A stretch of 64,000 nucleotides of DNA from Flectonema sp. DT1601. Lineage: Eukaryota; Euglenozoa; Diplonemea; Diplonemida; Diplonemidae. The position numbers were made by a program, and so were the translations under genes. The stretch covers positions 1,054,001 to 1,118,000 of the forward strand of contig OZ025811.1 in assembly GCA_964019425.1 (NCBI GenBank), read 5' to 3'. The notes beneath the pieces were generated by a model. That model made no database searches, was not told the DNA's origin, and saw nothing but the letters and a program-made list of their open reading frames with translations. This document shows, piece by piece, positions 21,539 through 34,100 of the stretch; positions within the stretch are counted from its first letter, which is position 1, and the number at the start of each line of letters is the position of its first letter.

Positions 21539-22615
21539 ATGCCGATTACATTTGACATTCCCATGCGGGAGGCGCCTTCTTCGACATCAGGGATATGTAA
21601 GATGCATCATGCGCTCATAACAGTGCCCGGGCCGAGTCGAAGTAACGCTGAAGCGCGAGAAGCGCATGACACCAAATGGAAACCCGTCATGATTGATACG
21701 TTGCCTCCGACTGCTACTGTGAAACGAGAAGTTATTAATAACGAGAACAGTCCTTACAAAAGTAAACCAAATACTTCTATTGACATTGTTAAAGATCTTC
21801 TCTCTAAAGGTGTGCTCAGATGTTATTTTATTTCAAATTTAGAGTCTTTGAACCCCCAATTCACACTAATAAATATTCTTATAATTATTTTAATATAAAA
21901 CACAACCCCAACAGAGGAATGTGAAAGGATAATTAAAAGTGCTGAAGAGACTGGCTTCATCACTCGCGGCAAAATCACAGACATCACTTACGGAGGCACC
22001 GCGTTGAGCTACCAGCTGAAGGCAGTTTCAATGAATTCAGACAATTCGATTATTTACTTTCACGATGATGGGCTGAGAGAAATGATTTGGAAGAGGCTGC
22101 TGGCTGCTGGAATTGAAGGTTTTGAGGAACCTAAACAGTCGCAGTGCACAGTGGCTATTGGTAATTGTGAATGTTTGTCTGGTCGCTACTCACCTGTTGG
22201 TGTTAATCCTCTCTTAAGATTACTTAAATACGATGCGAATGGAGCTTTTACTCCTCATCAGGATACAGTTTATCGACTCAAAACATTTGATAATCAAAAG
22301 AACGGAAAACGAAACGACATCGGACAGTTCCTATCCATACACACAGTTGCTATTTATCTGAACTCACAAGGAGAGGCCTTCTCGGGAGGTGCTCTCAAAT
22401 TCATCTTTCAAAGCAACGTGACGTTTGATGAAAATACAAAACCGATTATTGTACACCCAGAGCACAACCCTCCAGTACACATTCCTCCAAGGGCTGGCAG
22501 CGCTGTTTTATTTGATCACCGTGAGTGGCATGAGGGAGATGTTGTAACAAAAGGTGTGAAGTACATGTTGCAAACTGACGTCGTTTACAAGCATCAAGTA
22601 TGCGAATCGAATTAA
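21539..22615 (+). CDS. 2-oxoglutarate/Fe(II)-dependent oxygenase (prolyl-hydroxylase type)
   Basis: Two exons, 21539-21809 and 21915-22615, joined by a 105-nt GT-AG intron, give 323 residues. Without splicing the frame ends early in AT-rich intron sequence; joining gives a continuous LLSKEECERIIKSAEETGF. The double-stranded beta-helix signature is clear: FTPHQD supplies the iron ligands His205 and Asp207, REWHEGD supplies the distal His296, and GVKYML supplies a Lys that can hold 2-oxoglutarate. Such enzymes hydroxylate protein side chains or other substrates using O2. The first ~90 residues are proline- and charge-rich and probably flexible. The exact substrate cannot be told; there is no signal peptide, so it is likely cytosolic or nuclear. 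Confidence 0.85.
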
Positions 22616-23119
22616 ACAGCTTGTCGGGTTCAGTCATCCTTTTGAAGTCTTTGTTCGCAAAGCTTTTCTAACTCCGAAAATAAAAATATAAATATTTTGT
22701 CTTTCTGAATATTTTATCCAAATATCTATCTTCTGTTGACGAGCTTACAATGAGCTGTTGTTCTTGTCAATAATCATTCTTCCACATATACTAACATCCC
22801 TAGCCTCATATTTTATCTTTTTGAGTTCAGTTAGAATTGAAGTAGTCTGCAAGTTTGTTACCCTCAAGAGTCTGTCCTCATTCCTCATCTGAATGATGAA
22901 TGTTGAGATCAACCATATGAAATCATCACGCGGGGATGATCAATTCGGCTTTAGACTCTTATCTCCTTATTTGCTCCAAATACCACTCTTGGTATTGTTG
23001 TTCACCTTCCCGTTCGATTCTTAGTCAACAAGTAACCAGTATTATTATTATTATTATTATCATTATTGATTATTTAAGTATTTTATTTTGCAGTGAATTT
23101 TTTTTTTCACTAAAGAAAA
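22616..23119. other. Intergenic region with ATT/ATC microsatellite
   Basis: A (TTA)n-type trinucleotide run lies at about 23040-23068. TTTTATTTTGCAG at 23081-23093 is a strong acceptor-like signal before the VWA gene. No gene seen. Confidence 0.55.
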
Positions 23120-24208
23120 ATGAGAAGAATTGTGTTTAGCTTAAAAAGATATTTTTGGATTTTTATTGAAATTCTGCGAGCTCTGATCTTATTCTGGAGG
23201 CCTCGTTTTTGGTCTTCTAGCGAGTTGTTCTGGTGGAGAGAAAGAAGATTGAAGGAGAGGCATGATAATCAGATGATCGATTTAGTTTTTGCGATGGACT
23301 GCACGGCATCGATGTCTTCGTACATTCACTCAGCTCGTGATAGTATCGAATTAATTGCTAGAAGAATCGAATCAACTAATGTAAGGTTTGGATATGTTGC
23401 TTATCGAGATCACCCTCCTCAAGATTTATCATTTGTGACAAGATGTCACGATTTCATGACAACTCCTTCACAGATGAAACAAGTCATTTCTACTTACGAT
23501 GCTTGTGGTGGTGGAGACATTCCCGAAGCAGTAACTCCAGCACTGTACGAGTCTATGAACTATCCATGGAGGGAGAACGCAATCAAAATAGTTATTCTTA
23601 TCGCTGATGCCCCACCTCACGGTACAGGAGTTGGAGGTGATGGATTCCCACTTGGAGATCCTAGTGGACGCGACCCAATTGAAATCGCTAATGAAATGGC
23701 ATTAAAAGGAATTATCCTCCACGTTGTAGCCTGTGAACCAACTCTTTCTAGTCACAAGAACGCACACGATGTTATGGAAGGATTAGCTCAGATAACTGAA
23801 GGAAGATACCTCCCTCTGACGGAGGCATATTTACTTCCGGAAGTAATCATCGCTGGAGCGAAGGAGGAGGTTGCACTTCAGCAAGTTGAGAACTCCTTTC
23901 TGAGCGACATTAAAGTAATGAAACAGAATGAGATGTCAACAGAAGACATCGCTGACCAACTGTGTCACATGATGTCCAAACAGAAATCGACGGCTGAACA
24001 GATTACTCTGACAGATATTTATAAAGACTACGATCGGTCGAATATCGAAAATATCACAAAATGCTCATCCCTTGAAGAAGTGAGGTCTAGTATCAAATCT
24101 TTAAACCAGCCAACACCAATAGCAGTGACACAATCCGTGGGGCTGAAAGAAATGATCGCACCCGCTTTCAAAATAGTTAGCAGAATGGCCAAGAAGAAAA
24201 TGATTTAA
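23120..24208 (+). CDS. VWA-domain protein with hydrophobic N-terminal anchor
   Basis: Encodes 362 residues. Residues 52-250 form a von Willebrand factor A domain: the MIDAS metal site DCTAS (Asp60, Thr62, Ser64), a central GYVAYRDHP strand and LIADAPPHGTG. This is the VWA subtype often found beside alpha-kinases or in ubiquitin/trafficking proteins of amoebae and fungi, but no kinase domain follows. Residues 1-40 are rich in W, F, I and R (YFWIFIEILRALILFWRPRFW) and could be a membrane-embedded or amphipathic anchor rather than a cleaved signal. The C-terminal 110 residues are helical and unassigned. The role is probably metal-dependent protein binding. The ATG at 23120 is the only upstream Met before the domain. 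Confidence 0.85.
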   Translation: MRRIVFSLKRYFWIFIEILRALILFWRPRFWSSSELFWWRERRLKERHDNQMIDLVFAMDCTASMSSYIHSARDSIELIARRIESTNVRFGYVAYRDHPPQDLSFVTRCHDFMTTPSQMKQVISTYDACGGGDIPEAVTPALYESMNYPWRENAIKIVILIADAPPHGTGVGGDGFPLGDPSGRDPIEIANEMALKGIILHVVACEPTLSSHKNAHDVMEGLAQITEGRYLPLTEAYLLPEVIIAGAKEEVALQQVENSFLSDIKVMKQNEMSTEDIADQLCHMMSKQKSTAEQITLTDIYKDYDRSNIENITKCSSLEEVRSSIKSLNQPTPIAVTQSVGLKEMIAPAFKIVSRMAKKKMI

Positions 24209-24659
24209 ATAAAAGGAAATAGCTTGCGTCACACTTCTGTTCCGGATGAGACACCGATCACTTTTTTTACACTTTTATTAAACCGTTCGTGTTGTTCAGT
24301 TGCAGTGAATTTGCTCGTTCTTCACATTTGCAATTCAAGAACTGACCTTTTGGGCCTTTCTTGTGCCTTCTAGCTTCTGCTCCCTCTATCTTCTGCTTTA
24401 TTTTTAAATATGAGATTCTATTTTACTTACAGCGCATTGCTGACTGATATTTCGACTTTGTTAGCTTTGCGTCCTGTGGTTGCTTCACCTTTGGAATAAT
24501 GAGTTTTCTCAAAAGAGTGTTCCTTTTGAAGTATAATTGCGACAAATCTAACCCGTCGTTAGTAGCCACTCGCAGATTTCAACGGAAGTCTTGTCTGGTT
24601 TTGAAAATACACCTGAAGTTAATTTATATTTCATAAAGTATCATTCACTATTCACAACA
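24209..24659. other. Intergenic region
   Basis: No gene seen. A CGCAG at 24571-24575 could be the acceptor for the channel mRNA, leaving a longer leader (about 84 nt) than its neighbours. The open frame extends upstream only through a TTG codon, so the ATG at 24660 is the start. Confidence 0.5.
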
Positions 24660-27110
24660 ATGGAAATATTAGCTGAATCGTTAAATGAGGACGATGGGAC
24701 CCGCTTGAGTCAATCTCGACGGAAGAGGGGAAACCTCCCGAAGAAGAAGATTGTAGCATCACAACCACCTCCGTTAGAAGTTGATAATAAATCTGTTGAT
24801 AATGAACCAGACGCATGGTCTCCTGAAACACAATTGAGGAGTCTTTCAACCAGTTCATCAACTTCTGTGAGACGATGTCCAAGTATCGCTGTTCCAGTAG
24901 ACATTCCCGTAGACATTCCTGTTGATATTGCTGTAGATATTGCTGTAGACGTTCCTGCAGACGTTCCTGCAAATATTCCTGTAGACATTCCTGTAGACAT
25001 TCCTGCAAACATTCCTGCAGACATTCCAAGGAGGAGTGTTGATGTTGTAGATGGAAAAAAACAATCAGAAAGAAAACTAACGATACCAACTCGGCTTAAA
25101 CTACCAAACATCGTTAAAAAACATATCTCAAGAGTCAGAATGGCACGCGCGTTAATAGGAGGAGACGGGTTGGGAATAAACAACCGCTCTCACCAAAGAA
25201 GTTGTAGTTGTTTTAATCTCCATGCTGAAGATGCACAGGCGATGATGTCAATGTTGATGTCAATATTTCACTTTCTGAATACGATAATTGTACCTCTTCG
25301 TGTTTTGATGGAATCTGAGTCAGATTCCGTCATCTGGCAATGCATTGAAATCACCATGGACTTCTTCCAACTTATTATTGTAATAAATTGTTTCTTTACT
25401 CCGTACTACAGTTGTGGAAGTGAGATTACTGTCATGAAGCTCACTTCTAAACATTACTTTTATAATGGCTTTAAATATGATTTTGTAACTGCCATACCAA
25501 CATCAGTAATAGCCTGGACATTCTTTGGTGGTAATCCCCTTTGGAGGCTTACGAAACTTCAGCCTTTTTCAATTTTGAGACACTTTTCAATTTGTCGTAA
25601 TTCAACTGTGCTTCTAAATAGAATCTCACCTTACATGATGTTGTTGTGTACTCAGGGTTATGTTTGTGCGACTGTTGTACACATCTGTAGTTGTACTTGG
25701 TATAAGATACTGTTTGACGAGCGACACAACCCTCAAGCTTACGGAGCATTTGTTACAACTGGTGGAAAGAATGGATCAGAACTTTTCGATAACTTTAGTA
25801 AGTTAGAACTTTACTGTCGAGGGTTGGAGTGGTCTCTCAAACATTTAATTGGGTACGGAGTTCACGCAAATCTTCCACACACGGATGCTCAGGTTATATT
25901 TATGCAGGCTGTTGCAATTGCTGGTCTCTGTGTGTACACTTACTTCTTAGCGACGGTTTCAGCATTCGTCAATCACGTTGCTACCAACAGCAGGAGTGAT
26001 CGTCTTCGAACTAAATTAGATGACGTGACTGCAGTTCTTACGGAAATGAGAATACCTTCAAGGCTATTTTCAGAAGTTCGTGGATACTATCGACATGTTT
26101 ATAAAATAGCTTCCTCAGTAACGGTTGACGTACTTCTTCATGACCTCCCTTCTAGTTTATTAGAAAGAGTTAACTCTGAAGTTTCAAAAGGAATTCTTGC
26201 TAAGATTCCGATGTTTAGAGACATCGAGTGTCCTTCTCTCATAGAAGAGCTCGTGATGGTTTTGTGTCCGAAGGTCTTCTTGCCAGGTTTAAAAATTGTT
26301 TCTGCTGGTGATTTAGGAACTGAAATGATATTCGTGTGGACTGGTGAAATCAAAGTAGTCAATAAAGCTGGTGAAACAACACAAATACTCCGCCCTGGTG
26401 ATAATTACGGAGAGGTCGCTCTCATAGCCAGCGTGAAGCGTCTGACGTCACTCGTAACACTTTCTTATTCAACAGTATTTGTGTTGACTAGAGCGGTATG
26501 TTCATTTTACTTTTTGAAAGTATCGCTCTTCTATTCTTAGACAACATTTGAGTTAAAATAAAAAAACAAAAAGGCATTCAAGGAAGTGGTGAATAAGTTT
26601 CCTGAACTGCTACCAGTCGTTGAGGAATTAAACAGACGACTGAGTACCGTCACTCGGAGATGTACACTTCCCGAGGGTACCACAAATGAAATTCATGAAA
26701 CACCCTTCGAGGTACGTCGAGCTAATTCTTATGTACAGCCTTTTCGTTGTAGTAGTTTTTCATTAAATCATCCTCGGAGATTGAGCATTAGCAGCGTGCT
26801 TAGTGAGGACTCTGAAGCAGGAAGTGAATATTTAGGAAATGTTTCTGGAGAAGCTCCAGTTGGAGCATTCTTATTATCGCCATCAATGTGTTCCTTAGAG
26901 TATTCTACTTCTCCGGTGGGTCCTCCTCGAAAACGTAGATTTCGATCAAATACAAGTTGTACTCCAGTAGCTCATGGTTCAGGGAGATGGACGTTAAATA
27001 GCTGTAGTAATTCCAATACCGAAAGTTTGAGAACGAGTAGCGTTCGTGGGAGTATTGGTCGATGGAGTCTTCGAGATTGTGCCAGCAATTGTTCTGATGA
27101 ACCGACGTAA
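24660..27110 (+). CDS. Cyclic-nucleotide-binding potassium-type channel (CNG/HCN/EAG-like)
   Basis: Exons 24660-26495 and 26574-27110 (78-nt intron) give about 790 residues. Unspliced, the first exon meets a stop in the intron; splicing restores the end of the cyclic-nucleotide-binding domain (VFVLTRA joined to AFKEVVNKFPEL). Residues 79-124 are an uninterrupted VDIP/ADIP-type tetrapeptide repeat. Six membrane helices span about 205-440. The pore holds LIGYGVH, with the selectivity triplet Gly398-Tyr399-Gly400. A C-linker and cyclic-nucleotide-binding domain follow (about 500-630; PGDNYGEVALIA). The presumed S4 (RHFSICRNSTVLLNR) has few regularly spaced positive charges, so voltage sensing may be weak. 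The tail is Ser/Arg-rich. It should sit in a cell or ciliary membrane and conduct K+ or mixed cations in response to cAMP or cGMP. Confidence 0.9.
24892..25029 (+). repeat. 12-bp coding minisatellite (VDIP repeat)
   Basis: About eleven tandem 12-bp units, consensus GTAGACATTCCT with substitutions, encode V/A-D/N-I/V-P/A tetrapeptides in the channel's N-terminus. The unit length keeps frame, so copy number can change without breaking the gene. Confidence 0.9.
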
Positions 27111-28125
27111 CACATCGCATCCCATCACTTTGATGGGATTGCTGGAACGATATATTTTTTCATTTTTAATTTTTTCCTATTTTCGTCTTGTTTTCCTTTG
27201 TCTTATTTTTTCCTTTTTTATTCTTTTTTGCTCACCGTACAATTACCATTGTAGTCTACTCTCTTCTGATCTGAAGGATTAGTTTTCAGATTGAAATAAA
27301 TTAATTTGAAAACCTTCTCTCGTTTTGTTACTTATGAAGTCACTTCAAGAAGAAATATTTTATTCCCCAACTCTGGTAGTACTGTTTGTAGTTCGTATTT
27401 GTGTTTCCTTTTTGCAATTCGTAAAAACTGAATTGCACAACAGTGCCAAAACCGTTACTTTTTCCCAATTAGCCTTTCTTGGTAGTAGACAATGTCCTGC
27501 CCTTTTTATTGCGATGGTACGAGTTCTCGCGGTCTATTTCTCATTTTCTTCTTTGAATTCGTGAGACTTAACAAAAGGAGTTTTTATGAAACCTTTTGCC
27601 GCCTGATATCAGACAAACTCTTTATTTACACCAATATCTTGTTCCCGTTCTTTGCTGTAGTTTCCACTGCAGTCAGTTCGGTAAGCTGTTTTCTTTTATA
27701 GTCTCCGTGTATTTCAGTAATTGCTTTAAAGCATTATTTTTATCGAAGAATCGTAGCAGTTAACTGTTGGCCTTCTATCCTTAGCTGTTTGGTATGTTGG
27801 TATCTAAGTGAAGTTATTTATGAGAAAATCTCAGCCCAGAATGCGATAGCAAAAAAAAAAAAAAGAATTATTTTTACACACAAAGTTGTCGTTGTTTTTC
27901 GATAAATTAAAAACGTTGTGAACTCGCCAATAGTATTCCACTTCCTCGCAAACTTTTTTCACCTTTTTTTTTTTTTTTGAGACGGGAAGTTTGTGATGAT
28001 AAAATTACTTTTCTAAAAACAGGTTTTGAGTTGAACATGTTCTGCGAATGATTGCGACCTTCTTTACTAATTAAAGTCACCCTGTTAAGTAACCCCTCCT
28101 TTCTAACAATAGGAAAGATAAGAAT
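27111..28125. other. Intergenic region
   Basis: A perfect 8-bp stem with a 3-nt loop (TCCCATCA, CTT, TGATGGGA) lies at 27120-27138, ten bases after the channel stop codon. The rest is AT-rich with poly-A and poly-T runs near 27851 and 27966 and no credible gene. TTTCTAACAATAG (28100-28112) is the acceptor-like signal before the next gene. Confidence 0.5.
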
Positions 28126-31100
28126 ATGGATCTCAGGGTGTATGAGATCCCAGAGAAGTATTCATACGATCCGTCTCTCACTATAAAAGGATGCGATCAA
28201 GTGAAATCAATACTTCAAGATGAAGAAGAGTGGTATAATATTCCTTCAGTCCTTAGAACGGTTATCCATTTAACAGTTGACTTACTTGAGAGAGCACCAG
28301 AGAAAACTGCAGTCAAAAACGAAGATAAAGCATCGAAGAAAAGCGTAAGCGCGTTAAAGCAGAAAATAAAATCTCAATCATCAGACCTGCGAAGTATGAA
28401 CAGATTGCAAGAAAAACAAAAATCAGAAATCGACGCGATGCAAATGCAACTGCAGCAAGTGACGGAGTCAATGAGTCGGCTGCAAACTGAATGCAGCGAC
28501 CTGCTTCAGTTTCACTTTAAATCAAATAAAGAACAAATTCAAGTAATTTCACAGATGTCAATTGACAGTAAAGATCAACTTTCTGAATTGAACAAAAATA
28601 TTTCAAACAAACGTCGACAACAATCAGACGAGCCGGACGAGTCATTACAACAACTCCTCAGTCAGAACAACGACGCCATCTTAAAATCTGTCGACTTAAA
28701 AATCGATTCCCTGAAGAGCTCATTTTTAAAAAATTCCTCAACAGATGACGTCATTCAACATTGTGAGAAGTTGATTACTGAAAACAATAATAAACTTCTG
28801 TCAAAGGAACAGAAATCACAATCCACATCCACAGAAATAGTTCAACATTGCGAGCAGTTGATCATCGAGAACAACAATCAGCTACTTCTGTTAATTAATT
28901 CAAAACTATCATCACAGGCAGGTAGTCAAAACTACTCTGAATACGATGTCCGGCAAGTTTGCGAAGATTTGATTTTAGAAAACCAAAAGAAGGTACTCTC
29001 CGCTGTTGAGTCGAAATTTCGTTTGTTCCAATCGCAGCATTTCCCGAGTGGTGAATCGGAAATAACTTCAGACTACAGATCCCTTTTTAATGACATCTTG
29101 ACTGACAACAATACGAGATTACTCGCACTGGTGGAATCAAAAATTAAAACAAACTTATTATCTGAAGAGTCCATGCGACAGGTGTGCGAAGAGGTGGTTG
29201 CTGAGAACAATCAAAACTTACTTTCTACTTTAGAGTCGAAGATTAATGGAATCCGTAATGTAGGTTTGTCACCTGATGCGATCAGATTGATCTGCGAGGA
29301 ATTACTAAATGAGAACAAACAGTTGATGATGTCGGATATTAATTCTAAAATAAATTATATGAACTCCCCCACCAGTCAGGATTCTGTCAAAAAGATCTGT
29401 GCAACTTTGATCGCAGAGAACAACGAACAGATGATAACGACAGTGAATTCGACATTATCACAATCACCCTCACGCGACCAGCTGCTTTTCAACAGCGAGG
29501 AGGCAACGAAATTGATTTGCGAAAATCTGATGGCGGAAAACAACAACCAACTTCTCTCAGCTGTGGATGCGAAACTAAAACAAGTTCCCCAAGAGAGTCA
29601 AACTCGCAGGCTGTTTGAAGACGACTACATGGGAACACCAGCTACTTTTGAGCAAAAACTCGAAGACTGGGTGAAGTCTTCTCCTCCTTGTCTGAGTGAA
29701 GTAATTGCAACGAAGCAATCAGCGTACAGTTTGGATGTAATAAAATCTTTCTTACCAACTGCTTTGCGAGGAAGTAGCGGGACCATAACATCGATGGTGA
29801 ATGAATGGCTTCTATCAAAACCTTATTCAATGAATGTTCTTATCGATTCTTGGGTTGCATCTCACCCGACGTCACTTAGAAATTGGGCGACGAACAATGT
29901 GGCGACGACAGCTGACTCACTTCGATCTAATTCAGAAATAATTAAAGAGATAACAGAAATATTTATTGATGACAAACTCTCTAATATCAAAAACTTAGTA
30001 GACGACCATCTAACGAAGAATGCTGAGAACGATCGACAAGTTAAATTTATTAAAGAAGCTGCTGGTTCTTTGCTCGACCAAAGATTTTCCAATATAGGAA
30101 ATCTAATAGACGAACACCTCTCGACAAACTCTACAGCAATAAAGGTTTGCCTGTCAGCTAACTCAGATATGATTGAAGAAGTTGCTGAGCAGTCATTCGA
30201 CAACAAAATTCAAAATGTGATTAAAGAACTGCGACCTCAATCAACTACAGAAGATGAAATAATCAAACAAATAGACAAGCATCTCTCAACAAACCCAACG
30301 TCACTTAAAAACTTCGCTGTTTCATTATTTGATGAACGCTACGTCTCGAGAGATGACATCACCAATCTGGTTGATAATTATATTTCAACGAATCCAATCT
30401 CATTAAATAATTGTTTCTTACAAAACTCTTCAAATGAATTTAATAAAAATGACGCTGAGGTTCTAATTAATAATAAAATAACTAACTTCGTTAATGAATT
30501 TGAGAATCATATTCTACAGCACTCGAGTGCTATAAAACAAATTGCTGGAAAAGTATTCGAAGAACGAACTTTACCATCAGTTGACTTCGACAGTCAAATC
30601 ATTAATTGGATCGGAACCGACCCGGAGTGTCTTTCTCAACTATTTTCTGATAAACTCATTTCTGGTAAAAGATTAATTCAGTCGTTTGTTGTGGAGGAGA
30701 TTGATCGATGGTGTAGTTGCTCTTTTCAATCGCTGTTCAGTTCAACACTTCGTAAAAGCTCTGATTCTATTGAACTGATAATTGAGGATTGGATGGCAAC
30801 ACAACCTCTTTCTCTGTCTTCGCTAATAATTCAAAATATTCAAAAGTATTCTTCTGAAACACTTCCAAATGTTATTCAGGATCAGTGTCGGAGTTCTTTA
30901 CAAAAGGACGGCGTTCGAATGATTGAAAATTGGGTTCAGACATCACCTGAGTCACTTCGATTGAAAATAAAATCAGAAATAGTACTTCTCTCTGAAACAA
31001 CTCTAACAACTAATGACGTTCACAATATAATAGATAGCTGGATGATGTCATCACCAACTTCTCTAAAACATCAAATCATTCAACTGACTAAGAAGAGTAA

Positions 31101-34100
31101 CTCTGAAGCTCCACTCACACGCGAAGCTGTCGAAGAACTTATTAACAGCTGGGTGTTGTCTTCTCCCGACTCACTTAATCTACAAATCCGATTGGCGTCA
31201 AACAACCTTCGCACAGATAGTGAGGAGAGGATTAAAAAGATAATAAACGAGTGGGTGTTGACATCCCCACAATCCCTGAGAAGTCAAATCTCAGAAGTTT
31301 CTAAAAAAGAAGTTCAAACAGGAGGCGTGGAATCAATCGACTTGGAACCGTCTCAGTCGGAAGTTATATTTCAATTAATTAAAAGTTGGATGACATCACA
31401 GCCGGCTGTCCTGAAAGACGTTATTCAAACTGAATTACAGGACATGTTGGGATCGAAATCTTTTCATTCAGCAGTTGTGGACATCGTAGCCAACCGACAG
31501 TCAGCTGAGAGGGAATCGAACATCAGCGACATCTGCAGTTCTGACGTCTTCATCTCTGCGGTCACATCGACTGCTGAGAAGTTGGTTTTGATTGAAGAAA
31601 AGAAAGTTATTAAAATATTTGAGAATTGGATTTCAAACTCTCCCAACGAACTACGCAAGGCGGTCGTTGACATCTCAACTGAAGAAAGAGGCAGCGCTCG
31701 TGAACACTTATTACGAGAGTTGAAGAGTTTAGCTGACGAGTTGATGTCTCCTCCAGAAGTCGGTCGTTCTGATGACGAGGACGATGTCCTTCAAAATATT
31801 TTATTATTTTTATCCAACAAGTCCGCGATGATAATTAAAAGTGAGCTGCGAGAGGAATTAATAAAAACATCTGAACAGACATCTCTGGAGACGAATTCTG
31901 TTTTAGCAGATTGCACTCTATCGGAAGTTCTTTTTAAAATAATGTCTGCCACTTCATGTGACGCAGCGACATCTGTCCGAAGTCAGTTTTCACAACAACT
32001 GAGTCAGGTAGTTGACGACGCGAAGTCTTCATCTCCCCTACGAGCGAATGACAACTTCTCATTAATGTTCTTCAATGCGGTGACGACAATTTCAAAGCAG
32101 TCTTTGGCACCAGTGAGAGAAGAGCTGCTCTCACAACTAAACGAGTTGGCAGACACGATGAGTCAGTCCATTCGGGAAATGAGAGACCGAATTGTAACGA
32201 AAGATATTCCAACTTCTCGAACTGATACTCTGCTGCAGAAACTCAAAGAGAGAACTGAAGATTTCATTCAGTCGGACACACCAAAGGACTGGTTGAATGC
32301 AAACCAAACTTATCTCACAACATTGTTACTTCCCACAATTAAAATCGCCGTAAATGAAAAGTTCAAAACAGAGAACCCTCCTCAGATAAAAGAACTCTAT
32401 CAATCCCTGTCGGTAAGTAGAACTGAATTAGAGAACCTTACTCGAGTTGTTAAAGATCTACAGCAACAGGGAACTACAGTCCTTCCGGATTTAGTTCCAC
32501 TTCACAGAAGTGAACAATCGACAGGAAGAGAATTGGAAGAAATTAAGAAATACTCCGACAGGCTGCAGGAGTTGGAATCTCAGATTTCCGCGACTCAGAA
32601 TTCGATAAACAGCAGCCCTGCAGTTCATCGACAGCAAGTTGAGCAGCTCATCACTTCGGCCAACGTCCTCGCAACGCGAGTTGCTGCATTGGAGAATCAG
32701 CAACCCAATGCGACGACCATCAGCAGGCAACTTATCAATTCTGAGTTTACCGACCTAACAACGAGAGTTACGCTACTCGAGTCTCAGAGGGACTGCAGTG
32801 TGCAGGCTGTCGGTTCTGATTTCAGCAGCCAGCGAGTAGCCTTAGAAGTCAGCGACCTGACAACCAGATTAACATCATTGGAATCACAACAAAGACAGTC
32901 AGCTGGAGTTACTGCGACTGCTGATGCTTTCAGCAGACAACAAATGAGACGACTCCTGACATCAGAATTGAGTGATCTCACAATGAGAGTTACGCTTCTG
33001 GAATCTCAAGAGAGAGATCCGAAGACACCGCCAGTTCAAATAACTGAAAGTGAGAAAGAGAACTCTTCGAAGATATTTATTGAAGAAAACGCACAACTGA
33101 TATCTGAAATGGTGTCGTCTGGCGTCACATACGAAATTGAAGATCAGCTTCCTGCAGTAGTTCGTTCGATATTTAGCAGTGAGTCTGTTTTCTTTAAGAC
33201 ATTGATTCCTGAAGTAATATCTCAATTGGAAAGGAGTGACGCAATCCCATCTCTGATTGAATTAGAGCTTCACAACAAGACTTCGGATACTTTTAATATG
33301 AGAGAAGCAATTCATCAACACGCTTCTACTCTCAGTCAGGTAGTTGTACCGGAAGTCATTTCCTTTTTGAAAACAAGCAACCTGTTGCAAGCAGTAGTTG
33401 CTTCAGAAGGGAACAACATAACAACAACGGTGATGGATGTTGTGAGTCAAAATGTGTCGAAGATTTCACAATTCGCAGTTCCAGAAATATTGCGACTGTT
33501 GGAGAGCAGTCAGCAGCTACAACAACTTGTGACAACTCACTTGAATGTCATCAACAGAGATGAGACGAATTCATCGTTGGCGCTCAGTAATTCGAAAGAT
33601 TTTAAAAGTGAAGTTTCACAAAAGATTGCTGACTTCGCAGCGATGAAAGTCGAACCTCTGTCGCAGCGGGTTGCTTCACTGGAAGGAATCCCGAGAGGTG
33701 GAAGTGATATTCCTATTCACATTACTGAATATATTAATCAACAGTTTACTAGTAATAAGGAACTCAGTAGAGATGTCGTGTTGAGTGTTCTGAAATCGAA
33801 TGCTTCGTTCTTTGCGGGAGCATTACTACCGGGAGTGCTGTCAGATGTGAGGAGCTGGTTGGAAGTAAACGCTGGTGGCAGTCAGAACTCACCTGCTCTT
33901 TCTCTCTCAAAAGTTCAGGACATCGTCACCTCACTACTTGACGACAAGTTAACTGACACTCTTCAGAAAGGACTCAATGAGGAACATATTAAAGAACTGC
34001 TCCACTCAAAGATGGATTCAAATATCGTAGTTACGGAGCTCGTCCGCCTCGAAAATTCGAAAACGAATCGACTTGAGACCAACGAACTCCTCTCTCAGAA

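Noticed and set aside
24652-25089. Minus-strand open frame with LQECLQECLQE repeats
   Set aside because: Antisense shadow of the 12-bp VDIP repeat in the channel gene; any frame through a 12-bp repeat stays open.
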